From positions 5,001 to 69,000 of the forward strand of contig JACYXH010000403.1 of NCBI GenBank assembly GCA_026745465.1: a stretch of DNA of 64,000 nucleotides, given 5' to 3'. Of this stretch, positions 22,711 through 33,977 are shown in pieces (position 1 is the first letter of the stretch; every line of letters starts with the position of its first letter). The position numbers and the translations under genes are program-made. The notes under the pieces are model-generated. The model had not been told where the DNA came from and did not search any database. It saw nothing but the letters and a program-made list of their open reading frames with translations. This DNA is from Lota lota (taxonomy: Eukaryota; Chordata; Actinopteri; Gadiformes; Lotidae).

Positions 22711-23440
22711 TAGAGCATTTAGCTGACACTTTTATCCAAAGCAATTTACAACCATTCATACACCGACGGCCACTCACACAGCGACACAGCTCGTCAGCAG
22801 CAGTTAGGATTAGGTGTCTTGCTAACCTTCTGGTTACAAGTCAACTGTTACGGCCATGGCCGTCACCCAGCGTTTCTTCACTTTGTCTCCCCCTCATGGT
22901 GTTTGTGTGTCGTGCAATGGGCGAGGCAGTTCATTGATTGTTCCCCGGCTGTTCACCTGCTCCATTATGCACACCTGTCATCCATATCCGGCTCATCAAC
23001 TCTTCTGCATTTAAACCCCGGCTCTTCACCCACTCATCGCCAGATCGTTGTTTCAACTACAGTGGTAGTTTACAAGTCATGTTTTTTTTTTTTATTATTA
23101 TATACTCGTATTAACACATTCGTTTCGTGTGTCATTTTTTTGTGTGTTTGAACTTCGTGTTCTTTTCGCTCCAGGAGCGTCAACTCACCTGCCTACCTGT
23201 CTGCCTTCCCACCTGCGTGCTCATCTGCCTGCCTGCCCGTCCATCTCTCCCGTCCTCCAACTCAGCCCTGCTCTGTCATCCGTCCCTGCCTGTCCACCTT
23301 CTGTTCTTTCACCCACTGCACTCACACTTCCAGCAATAAACCTCTGGTTTTCACCCGGCCTGCTTTGTCTGTGTCTGCGCTTGGGTCCCCCTGTTCGATC
23401 GTAACATCGAGCCACTCCACCTCCAGAGCTACTGCCGCCT
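22711..23440 (-). mobile_element. tRNA-derived SINE in unit B, split by an LTR insertion
   Basis: The SINE tail TTTAGCTGACACTTTTATCC and body run to GGTTACAAGTCAAC (22845). The head resumes after 23406 with GAGCCACTCCACCTCC and ends at GCTACTGCCGCC. The same SINE in unit A is continuous, so the 561-bp interruption is a later insertion. Confidence 0.85.
22846..23406 (+). mobile_element. Solo LTR-like insertion
   Basis: 561 bp beginning TGTTACGGCC and ending CGATCGTAACA, with 7-bp inverted ends of TG...CA type. AATAAA at 23334-23339 is followed by a GT-rich, promoter-distal end (TTTGTCTGTGTCTGCGC), the usual R/U5 look of an LTR. No internal retroviral or retrotransposon genes are present. Flanking bases TCAAC and TCGAG are only weakly alike, so the target duplication is uncertain. 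Family (Gypsy-like or other) is not determined. Confidence 0.7.
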
Positions 23441-23857
23441 AACCTTGTTGTGGTTGGTCAGCACACTTGAAAATACCTTGTTAAAAAAACATAAATATGC
23501 CTTTTCATTTAATCACAGAGCTGTGTCAATGACACACTGTTTAAATGACAACCTAATGCTTACAATCCCACATAGCCAAGGTGAAAATGAACTTGAACGT
23601 GTGTGAATGCATTCATGTGACTGGGGGTGTGTTTCAATGCTGTGCGTGTGTGTGTGTGTGTGTTTGTATGTGCAAGACTATGTATGTTGGCGTAAGATAA
23701 TGTATGTTGTTTTAGATAAAGATGTATTGTCAAAGAGATTTGATTAAGTGGTGGAAAATACCACCACTGAGGGGTGGGCCTGTGAGAAGTATGGTAGGCC
23801 TCTATATATATAATATGAACCAAGTGTCAGCAGGAATGTTGAATATTAATTTGCAAC

Positions 23858-25518
23858 ATGAAGGCGTCTCACGTTGTTCTTGTCTTGGCCGTCTGTCTTC
23901 CAGTCTGTAAGTATACTATACATACGCTCCAATTTTACCTTGATTTTCTATTCATTGCCATTTTATTTCTTATTCGTATTTTCTATTTTTCAATGTATTA
24001 TCATTAATTGAATAACATTTGATATAATATAATTTAAATACACATCTTGCCTTTATCGTCTGTCTTATAGGCAGTTTGTTTGTTAAAATCTGAGCTTTTT
24101 AAGTACAATCCAAACGATTGATGTTTACTATAATGATAATTTGCTTTCAAAAATTACAGTAAGAAATCAGATATGATAGAAGATAGAGGATATGGGTAAG
24201 AGTTCAGTAAATGCACATCGGTAGTAATTATATATGTAAATGTAAAGTATGTAAATAAATGTGTGTATGATTCAGCTGGAAAAAGCTCAAGGGTTTATAG
24301 TCAGCATCACTTCCTCTGCAATTTGTGCAAAAAGTGGATTTAACTTCTCTGCTCAATGAGCACATTAAAACAAAAGGAAGGAGAAAGTTGTTTGATTGGT
24401 TGCTGTATGTATTGATCGCTCCTTGTCACTTCCCAGTGCTAGCCTCACGCAGCAAGCGATCCCTATGGGGGCTTCGGTCCCAGATTCTCTGCACCATTCC
24501 TGGCATCTGGCCCCTCATCGACTATGCTGACTATGGATGCTACTGTGGCAAGGGGGGCTCTGGAATACCTGTTGATGCCCTCGACACGTACGTAAAACAC
24601 TTATGAAGGTTACTATTTATCAAGTTGATTTATTATTTACTTATTGTATTAATAAACAAATATATAAAGGTAGGCTGTGGAGATTTCTGGAATCAAACCC
24701 AGAACCTTCAGCAGGGAGTTGACCCCCCCCCCCCCCCCCATCCACTAAACCATCCTGTCTCCCTGCTGCAGCAACTGATCTTTCTAGCTGTGCATCTGTC
24801 ACTGCAGCTCATTGTGTGGCTTTAAAATAAACTATTAGTGATGATTGATCAGTAATATTGATGACTGGTTCTTGATTGCAACAATTTCCAGATGCTGCCA
24901 AACACATGACCATTGCTACAATGCTGCCATGGCCGATAAGGCGTGCACGCCCTACCTGGATAACCCGTACACTTACGGCTACCACCAAACATGTGACAAG
25001 AGTACCAAGACCGTGACCTGTCTCAGTGAGTGCATTATGGACCACTACACTGAACCCCTGTGATGACCATTCACCTTACAGTACATTCAATACATGCAAT
25101 GGACACTGTGTGGATGTTTTTAGTTTTGAGAATAGTCTTCAAAGTATAGAAGGTGATGAGCATCAATGGCATTAGATTAGGTTTCAAAATTGATTCATAT
25201 ATCATGTATTGACTTTAGATCTCAAGATTTTAAAGTACAGATTGTACAGTAATTTAAGGGCTGGTTTTATGATACATTTCGATGGAATTTGATTTCCATA
25301 TTGATAGAAATTCCTTTCTGTTATCCTCCTTGTTGTGTTCTTCTCATCTTTGCCTCTCTCCATCCCTCCGTCCCTCTTCTTGCCTTCACCATACAGGTTC
25401 CAATAATGCCTGTCAGATGTTCATCTGTGAGTGTGACAAGAATGCGGCCATGTGTTTCTCCAAGTCTAAATACATCCCAGCTCACGACCACTACGACCAG
25501 GAGCTCTGTAGTAAATAA
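23858..25518 (+). CDS. pla2g1b: Secreted phospholipase A2 group IB, copy B
   Basis: Same enzyme type as copy A, in exons 23858-23906, 24437-24587, 24892-25025 and 25397-25518, 151 residues. The signal peptide, SRSKR cleavage region, calcium loop [15 protein letters not shown], catalytic CCQTHDHCY and [12 protein letters not shown] are all intact. Only two residues differ from copy A: Asn for His and Met for Lys in the segment after the catalytic helix. Intron 2 has the empty site of the MITE seen in copy A. A C tract of about 17 bases sits in intron 2 of both copies. The 3' minisatellite is short, and AATAAA follows at about 25648. Either copy alone could supply the enzyme; together they probably raise dosage (inference). 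Confidence 0.95.
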
Positions 25519-25722
25519 GATGAATACGACCACGAGCTCTGCAGGAAATAACATTACTAGGACCAGAAGCTCTGCAGGAAACAACATCACCCTCTGATCA
25601 CCCTCTTCGGACATACCTAATACATCCACTGTACAAACACACACTCAATAAAAGAATCAAACAGAACTGTCTGTTCTATTATAATAGTTCCCCATGAAGA
25701 CACGTTGTTATTGTTGTTTTAG

Positions 25723-27533
25723 GTTCTGTCGTTGTGATTACTACTCACATAGCATTTAACGCAGCATGAGTGATTGAAATATATTTTTTTAATGTAGAAC
25801 CAAGCTCCCTAACCCAAACACCGACTACGGTGGCCTGCACTGGCCTTTATTGTGTATGGTGCCAGTAGGTACTTCCAAACTTATTTCATTGTCTAAGACA
25901 GCATCAAGTAGCCAAGAGTCAAGTTTCCTTGATAGATTTATGGTTGCAGTTGATGTTGATCGCGCGTCCGACAAAGATATGCCATAGTACAACGCCATGG
26001 CGTCTGTGAAGATGTGTGGAGGTTTGTCTAGCCAGCAGTGTATTATAATGCTCATTACAATGCTCCTACACAACGACAGTTGTTTAGGAGCTAAGTATCA
26101 CAAATGGTTCATAGCCATGAGGATAACATGCCCCCCTCCTTTCTAGAATTCGTATCCCAAAACACATTAAATAAAATTATATATATAACGGGATCTCTCT
26201 AGAGAGCTTTGTCCGTTGTCCGTTCTGGGCTACTGTAGAAACATGGCTGTCTCAGTGGCAGAGGATCTGCTCCCTTTGTAGATATAAAGGACTGGTTCTA
26301 AGGAAAACCCAACGATTCTTATATTCATGGGATGTATTATGTTCCGCTAATGTTCCACTACACCTTCGATGAAAGAGGCAACATTGGGTTTATGCAAGGC
26401 ACTATACTGAATGTTTGACTACTGTTTGCATTAAAGCACATACTACATAAGAGAAGAAAGAAAAAACATTTAAGTGAACATTGTAACATGCTAAATTAAT
26501 CATTATTATCTTTACTGAAATACAAAGTGTATAAAAAAATATCATATAAATATAAATCAAAATTGTATATCTCAGTTTGTTTACAGAAATGTAAGGCACA
26601 ACTACAGTATATGTCCGGTTGGGACCTGACGATACAAATATGCATAGGGTAAACAGTAAACAATATAATACCACATTGAAATTGGGAACTAACATGAACA
26701 TGGATTGATCCACAATATACTTGGTCTATGTAAGTGTAATGTGGTAACACTTACAAAAAGTGTGATTTATTGTGAGTCATGTAAGGAAAGGGAAGTGACA
26801 GCTTTTCGAATGTTAAAGTTCTTGCATTAATTTCTTTATGCTTTGTGGATTTGACACATTTTCAATGATGCAATGATTAATAATTACTATCCAAAATTCC
26901 AGAGAATCCCCGAATAGCAGGGGTCAAAGAGGCAACACCTGTATTTAATCACAAGAACAGCTTGATGTTCAGCTCCGTTGGATCTATTCTTAGACATGCA
27001 ACCTCAGCATATCGAGTTTGTATTTGCATATCGTACGCAGATACAAACGGAAAGTTCCAGTTTCACAAACTCAAACTATTACATTCTGTTACATTCCCCG
27101 TAACCTCAATCAGGTTATGGGTTTTGTTTATTATTAAAATAAACTGACTTTAATGGTCCAATGTTTGCAGTGCATAGAGACAGATTTACCCTTTCTTTGA
27201 TTAGATGAACAACATTCCACAATTTTCAGGTCCATGTCCATTGAAACCGACAAACAATATAAAATCATTATTTATACGATAGACATTGAAGTGAATTGTT
27301 GCCATTTGGATCCGTTGGACTGGTCAATCGTGGGTGTGTGCACATGATTATACAGTATTATTATACAGTACAGTATTGCTAAGGAAAGAGTTAAGAGGAG
27401 GCTTTGGCAGTCACCCGATAAGCACCGCCTCTTGCCGGTATTAGTGAATATAAACTACGTTAATATGAACGGTTCAAGTCACATCAATCTGGCTTGAACC
27501 GTTGTAGATCAAGCTTGAACATTGACCTACAAA
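25723..27533. other. Intergenic between pla2g1b copies B and C
   Basis: AT-rich, with no convincing exon or element. A TATA-like GAATATAAACT at about 27446-27456 precedes copy C by about 80 bp and is its likely core promoter. Confidence 0.5.
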
Positions 27534-29956
27534 ATGAATCCATCTCACTTCCTACTTGCCTTGTGTCTCCCAAGCTGTAAGTACTAAATAATTCAATATC
27601 AATTGATAAAATACAAAGTGCACTTGTGATAAGCCAGTAAGGCTTAAGATCTCTGATCGATTCTCCTTCTTGTCTTACGGCTGGGCATAGTGCTGGCTAT
27701 GCCCAGTAAGCGAGCTCTGTGGCAGTTCAGGAATATGATTGTCTGCGCCAAGCCCGAAAGCTGGCCTGTGTTGGACTACGCTGACTACGGCTGTTACTGT
27801 GGGAAAGGGGGCTCTGGCACACCTGTTGACGAGCTCGACAGGTATGTAAGGCAACCACGGCCGGGGGATGGTGGTGAAGACAGACTTTGACAAATTGAAT
27901 GTAAACATTTTTTTTATTAAAGTAAAAAATCGTGGATCAAGTACTATAGTAATATAGTTATCAATATTTGTATTGTTCATGTTCATAATATTTTGCTTGG
28001 TTTAGGCTATCACTGTATGAAATGTATTAGAGCTAGATGTATTAGAAGCCTTTAGCTTAAATATTAATCAAACAAACGGAACTGATTTGTAGTACACATA
28101 CTCCAACAGGGAACAGGGTTTGCAATTATGGGAAGCTGATTAATGAACGAAGATCCCAGGTGTCAACTGGAAAGTGATTGCGACGTTAGTTTGCTGGCAG
28201 GAAAGTGCTAATTTGAATGGTGTCCAGGTGCTGTCAGGTTCATGACCAGTGTTACGACGATGCCATGCAGCACGATGCCTGCTGGCCTATACTGGACAAC
28301 CCTTACACGGAGATATACAGCTATGACTGTGACAGGCCCACCATCACCTGCCTCAGTGAGTGGTCTCCCATTCTAGTCTGGCTACTCAACAACCAGTTAG
28401 AACATTTTGGGATGTTGTCTGCAATGTGTGTTGAACATACGTTAAACCTCCATACATTTTTTGTAAAAGAAAAAAATAAGGAAGGGCAAGTCTAGGGCTG
28501 AATGGATACATTTATTAGGCTTGCAAAAAGGGGATTAAAAACGTTTTGGTAAACTAAAAGAACAAATGAAAATGGTTATACTTTTATGTAAGTATTTTGT
28601 TTAGTAGTTAATTATGTAAATTATGGCAATTATGGCAATCAATGCTAAACGTATTGAGAAATAAATGGCAGAAGCAGAGTATATTCTTAAATGCCCTATC
28701 CAACGGAAGTCAGGTGGCATTTTTCATGTCTTTGAGACGTGAGGCGTCTACATAAAATCGGGAGGTTGGGGCGGGACATAGCTTTTCAAAACGTGTGAGC
28801 TTCGTCTTTATATTTGAATCGTAAAAACCAAAGCTAGCTGTCAATCAACGTGCAATGAGTTATAATTGACAATAGAGCAATGTAATTACCGTAATGGCCC
28901 AAATATAAGACGAGGTTGTTGTTGTTTTTCAGGAAATGCGTCTGAAAAATGGGGTCGTTTTATAATCGGGGTCGTCTTATATTTGGGTCATTACGGTAGA
29001 CAAAATACTTGTTTAACGCCAGTGCAGGTATGTGCCGTAAAGCTGTTTGAAAAATAACCCAATTCTCTCATTAGACTATTCATATGCTTCATAAATGTCC
29101 ATATTCAACTCATCCTTCATAACTTTACTTACCATCTTACTATCCAAACTCGCAATGACTCTAAACGTACTATCTATACTAAATATTGGAATTTTAAACC
29201 CAAAACTCCCTAGCAACGACCTAGAACACCTGAGAAACATCCTATAATACCCAAGCAACCACCCAGAACACCATAGTAACCCAACAAGAGCACCGTAGCA
29301 CCCATCCAGATCATAGAAACTGGGCAAAACACCCTAGCAACGGTCCAAAAAATACCCAAGAAGAAACATATAACTTCCTAGCAACCACAATAAAACTATA
29401 CTTTACGCCACTTGAATGTACATTTCCAATATACCAGGTACTAAAAACGATACTATCAGCAAGATCATCTTTTTCTTCTTCAACTATGGCTATTTCCGTG
29501 ATTCCTTGCACAGACGTTTCAGCTCGCATGGCATTTACGTTTACATTTTGACACAAAATATGTAACATTTCTGATCAATACAAATCACCATTTGGTCCGC
29601 TTAAACTTGTGAAACCCAGCCAGGCCAAATTAATAACAAACCAAGAGAATACGTTTTATTCTGATTCAAACTAACATTACGGACTAAACAAAAGACAACT
29701 ATATTAGTATGTTTTTTTTTTTTTTGTTGTTGTTGGTATTAGAGGTCACAGTAACTTAATGTTATAATTACAAAATCTTTTTTTTTTTTTTTTTACTGAG
29801 AACATCTTTTGTAATATTTTGCTTTTTATGTACGCAGGTAAAAATAACCCTTGTGAGATGTTCATCTGTGAGTGTGACAGAGTGGCAGCCATGTGCTTCG
29901 CTCAGTCGGAATACAACAAAGATCACGCTAAACTTCCAAGTGACCGCTGCAAGTAA
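27534..29956 (+). CDS. pla2g1b: Secreted phospholipase A2 group IB, copy C
   Basis: An intact, more diverged member of the array: exons 27534-27576, 27691-27841, 28228-28355 and 29838-29956, in phase, 146 residues. [14 protein letters not shown] opens the signal peptide and MPSKR precedes the mature start [11 protein letters not shown]. The calcium loop is [16 protein letters not shown], the catalytic helix CCQVHDQCY, and the second Asp lies in [18 protein letters not shown]. It is shorter than A and B by two residues in exon 1, two in exon 3 and one in exon 4. Intron 3 is large and contains a foldback element. AATAAA lies at 29999-30004. Broken copy D resembles this gene more than A or B. 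Confidence 0.95.
28887..28998. mobile_element. Short TA-flanked foldback MITE in pla2g1b copy C intron 3
   Basis: TACCGTAATGGCCCAAATAT at the left and ATATTTGGGTCATTACGGTA at the right form inverted arms of about 27 bp around a GGAAATGCGTCTGAAAAATG centre. The termini include TA, consistent with a Tc1/mariner-type MITE. It is 112 bp long. Confidence 0.8.
29190..29390. repeat. Degenerate tandem repeat, CCTAGCAACCACCCAGAACA-like
   Basis: Irregular 20-25-bp units of the form CCCTAGCAAC...CCAGAACACC within pla2g1b copy C intron 3. Units are decayed and vary in length. Confidence 0.6.
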
Positions 29957-31457
29957 GCTGGCCCTCGCCGGGTCAATCGCTGTCTACTCAATGAAACGAA
30001 TAAAGAAACACTCATCATCATGTATATGGTTATGGTTTTTATTAATTTTTTGTGTATGTTTTTAATATAGCAAATATATGTTCAGCATTGTGTGTATTCA
30101 ATTTGAGTCCAGGCTCTTGACACTGAGATATAGCCATTTATTATTACATACTTTGTTATTGATCTTGTATTGATGCTGCTATATGACTGTTGAGGATCCA
30201 AGCCTAATAATTTTACTCTTGCGTACTTGTACGTTAAGATGTAATAAAAGCAACTCTGATTCTGATGTATCTCCTGTCTGAAGCTGCCCACAGTACTCGC
30301 AAAGATCACTCAAGTCCCAATCATCAGGCTGCTCATCATCCAAAAAGCTAAGCAGAGACAGGGTAAAAAATCAACAAGTTGTAGGCCAAACGTATCAGTC
30401 CCATTGACAGTTAAAGCAAAACCACCAACTTCGTTTATGCTGGAAGTTGTGCCATGAAACCTCATGTAACTTATCAATGTCCTGGTCCGAACAGTCTGTA
30501 CTTCCGTAGCAGACGCTCTACATGTATGTCACTCACATGTGTGTTGCTATTATCGGGGACGTGTGGGTCTCTGTTGGGAGTCATGTCACGGATGTGTCTT
30601 CTCTTGTATTAAACGTGTGCTGGTGAATTTCCACTCTTCTGTGTACGTGTCTATTTCGACCCTGCGACTCTCAGTGCCGTATTTACGTCAGGGGCGTGAT
30701 CTTCCTTTGAGGAAACTGTATGATGCTCCATGTATCGGAGTCAACGTTGAATCTCTCCGAGCGATACTGCGTTGCGTCACATTGATTCCCGAGCTCGCTG
30801 CTTTGCTTAGAGAGACGATCCAGAACCAGAGAAATAAGACACATAATATATAATAAATAAATAAAAAATACAATGATATTTCGTTCGGATGCTTTTAAAT
30901 ACTTGTTTTGTATTGTTTGAATAACTTTCAAAACCAACCATGCTTTAATTTGGCTCTTTTTTTAAAATCTTGATTTATATAAGGTTTATCTATAAGTAAA
31001 TGTAATATGGCCTATGTGATAGTGGGCTTTGGCAATAGGTAGGCCTAATATATCTGTAAACTATTAAACTGACACGCCAAGAACGTGTAATCTGAAGATA
31101 TTCAATTAATCATTTTTCCCGCTCTATATCATCTTGCTTCAAGTGCGTTCATACATATAGTTTCCTCATATATATACATAAGAACATATGCATAATCCTG
31201 ATATCAACGGCCTCCATCATGAACATCTTGTATAGAAGTCAAGTCAGCTGTCCCAAGTCATTAGGCACAGTGATTATGATTGAGTTGCACCTTGTTTCAA
31301 ACCAATCAGTGACAGAGATCAATGTGATTGGATGTCGATAATTCTTTAAACCTTCATAAGCTGACTTGATGCTGTATTAAGACATGTCTCATTTCAGTGG
31401 AGGTGTATTTGTTGTGCCAGGCGCCCGGTTTTACTATAGGTGCCCTCCACAGCAACC
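29957..31457. other. Intergenic; promoter side of Q/P-rich gene 1
   Basis: No exon is seen from 30005 to 30745. From about 30745 (CTCCGAGCGATACTGCGTTG) the sequence is the first of three tandem copies of a block of about 2.5 kb. The 700 bp before the gene's start codon are almost unchanged between the copies, which suggests a shared promoter. A CAAT-like AACCAATCAGTGACAG and a weak TATA-like TTCATAAGC lie about 150 and 90 bp before the ATG. Confidence 0.5.
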
Positions 31458-32874
31458 ATGGCTTTACTAATAAGGTGATTTGTTTATTTTTGAGTACTTT
31501 TTGCAATGATTAATCAGTAGCATGGACTAATTGCATTTTCTTTCATTCCTCTACCAGGGCACTGCAATTGTCTCTTCTACTTGCTGTGGGGTGTCAAGTA
31601 CATGGTACGTTTATTGTTAAAGTATTAATTTAAAAAGGGAGGTATCCATGTGCTAACAAGTATGCATAACAGCTTACAGGGTCGTGTTTGCTGAGCCGGA
31701 GAAGCTTAGCTATGTAGCCCAGCAGCAGCCTCCTAGCTACAAGCTGCAGCAGCCTCGTGGCTACCAGCCCCCGCTGCAGCCTCCTGGCCCCAAGCAGCAG
31801 TGGCCTCCTGGCCCCAAGCAGCAGCAGTGGCCTCCTGGCCCCAAGCAGCAGCAGTGGCCTCCTGGCCCCAAGCAGCAGCAGTGGCCTCCTGGCCCCAAGC
31901 AGCAGCAGCAGCAGTGGCCTCCTGGCCCCAAGCAGCAGCAGCAGCAGCAGCAGTGGCCTCCTGGCCCCAAGCAGCAGCAGCAGCAGCAGCAGTGGCCTCC
32001 TGGCCCCAAGCAGCAGCAGCAGCAGTGGCCTCCTGGCCCCAAGCAGCAGCAGCAGCAACAGTGGCCTCCTGGTCCCCAGCAGCAGCAGCAGCAGCAGTGG
32101 CCTCCTGGCCCCAAGCAGCAGCAGCAGTGGCCTCCTGGCCCCAAGCAGCAGCAGCAGTGGCCTCCTGGCCCCAAGCAGCAGCAGCAGCAGCAGTGGCCTC
32201 CTGGCCCCAAGCAGCAGCAGCAGCAGCAGTGGCCTCCTGGCCCCAAGCAGCAGCAGCAGCAGCAGTGGCCTCCTGGCCCCAAGCAGCAGCAGCAGCAGTG
32301 GCCTCCTGGCCCCAAGCAGCAGCAGTGGCCTCCTGGCCCCAAGCAGCAGCAGCAGTGGCCTCCTGGCCCCAAGCAGCAGTGGCCTCCTGGCCCCAAGCAG
32401 CAGCAGTGGCCTCCTGGCCCCAAGCAGCAGCAGTGGCCTCCTGGCCCCAAGCAGCAGCAGTGGCCTCCTGGTCCCCAGCAGCAGCAGCAGCAGTGGCCTC
32501 CTGGTCCCCAGCAGCAGCAGCAGTGGCCTCCTGGTCCCCAGCAGCAGCAGCGGTGGCCTCCTGGTCCCCAGCAGCAGCAGCGGTGGCCTCCTGGTCCCCA
32601 GCAGCAGCAGCAGCGGTGGCCTCCTGGTCCCCAGCAGCAGCAGCAGCGGTGGCCTCCTGGTCCCCAGCAGCAGCAGCGGTGGCCTCCTGGTCCCCAGCAG
32701 CAGCAGCGGCCTCCTGGTCCCCAGCAGCAGTGGCCTCCTGGTCCCCAGCAGCAGCAGCGGCCTCCTGGTCCCCAGCAGCAGCAGCGGCCTCCTGGTCCCC
32801 AGCAGCAGCAGCGGCCTCCTGGTCCAGCAGCAGCAGCGGCCTCCTGGTCCCTGATCCCAGCAGCAGCCTCGTAG
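31458..32874 (+). CDS. Secreted Gln/Pro/Trp-rich repeat protein, copy 1 (unrecognised family)
   Basis: I do not recognise this gene. Exons 31458-31474, 31558-31604 and 31673-32874 join in phase (421 residues). The ATG has a good context (ACCATGG). MALLIRALQLSLLLAVGCQV is a clear signal peptide, followed by AYRVVFAEPEKLSYVAQQQP. After that come about 40 repeats of WPPGPK or WPPGPQ separated by 2-7 Gln encoded by CAG. There is no ZP domain, no N-glycosylation array and no membrane segment. The 3' splice site before CTTACAGG is chosen because only it keeps the signal peptide in frame with the repeats. Near the end, loss of two bases shifts the frame into an Ala tract and a stop, so this copy lacks the PKPQQLLRLQL ending of copy 2. 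AATAAA lies at 32992-32997. Egg-envelope, mucus or biomineral roles are possible but unsupported. Confidence 0.7.
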
Positions 32875-33977
32875 CTACAAGCCCCAGCAGCTCTTGCGTT
32901 TACAGCTGTAACACAGAAGTAGTACCTTACGAAGTATGTTTGCTTAATTGAAAACACAATATGAAGTGGTCAGTAACTGTTACAGAAAAATAATAAAATT
33001 ATCCATTTTAAACAGTCTGTTTTATTGGCTAATCTTACTTGATCTCTATTAAAATATATTTGGGTCACTTTTGGTTCTCCGACCAAAGGAGAACTAAAAG
33101 CCTAACCATTTAAAGTGATTTAAAAGTTGTAGGAGGGGGTGTGTTATCCCCATGGTAATGACCCATGCCAACTTTACTGTTTTTTTAGGACCGTCGTTGT
33201 GTAACTTATGAGCATTATAATAAGCGATGTTGTATATGAAATACGCCACGCCCCGTAGCGTTACACTACTGGTGTCCGGGAATCCTGTCCCTCCGAGCGA
33301 CACTGTGTTGCAGCACATTGATTCCCGAGCTCGCTGCATTGCTTAGAGAGACGAACCAGAGAAATAAGACATAATATATAATAAATAAATAAAAAATACA
33401 ATGATTTTTCGTTCGGATGCTTTTAAATACTTGTTTTGTATTGTTTGAATAACTTTCAAAACCAACCATGCTTTATTTTGGCTTTTTTAAATCTTGATTT
33501 ATATAAGGTTTATCTATAAGTAAATGTAATATGGCCTGTGATAGTGGGCTTTGGCAATAGGTAGGCCTAATATATCTGTAAACTATTAAACTGACACGCC
33601 AAGAACGTGTAATCTGAAGATATTCAATTAATCATTTTTCCCGCTCTATCATATTGCTTCAAGTGCGTTCATACATATAGTTTCCTCATATATATACATA
33701 AGAACATATGCATAATCCTGATACCAACGGCCTCCATCATGAACATCTTGTATAGAAGTCAAGTCAGCTGTCCCAAGTCATTAGGCACAGTGATTATGAT
33801 TGAGTTGCACCTTGTTTCAAACCAATCAGTGACAGAGATCAATGTGATTGGATGTCGATAATTCTTTAAACCTTCATAAGCTGACTTGATGCTGTATTAA
33901 GACATGTCTCATTTCAGTGGAGTTGTATTTGTTGTGCCAGGCGCCTGGTTTTACTATAGGTGCCCTCCACAGCAACC

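Larger units (their letters stand above)
21753..25722 (+). repeat. Segmental duplication unit B (pla2g1b copy B plus relic exon)
   Basis: Collinear partner of 14770-19880. Compared with unit A it has an uninterrupted (AT)n tract, a solo LTR inside its SINE, a short GT tract, no MITE in pla2g1b intron 2, and about 185 bp of intron 3 (25046-25230) that A has lost. Coding exons are nearly identical between units, so the duplication or a later gene conversion is recent. Confidence 0.92.
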
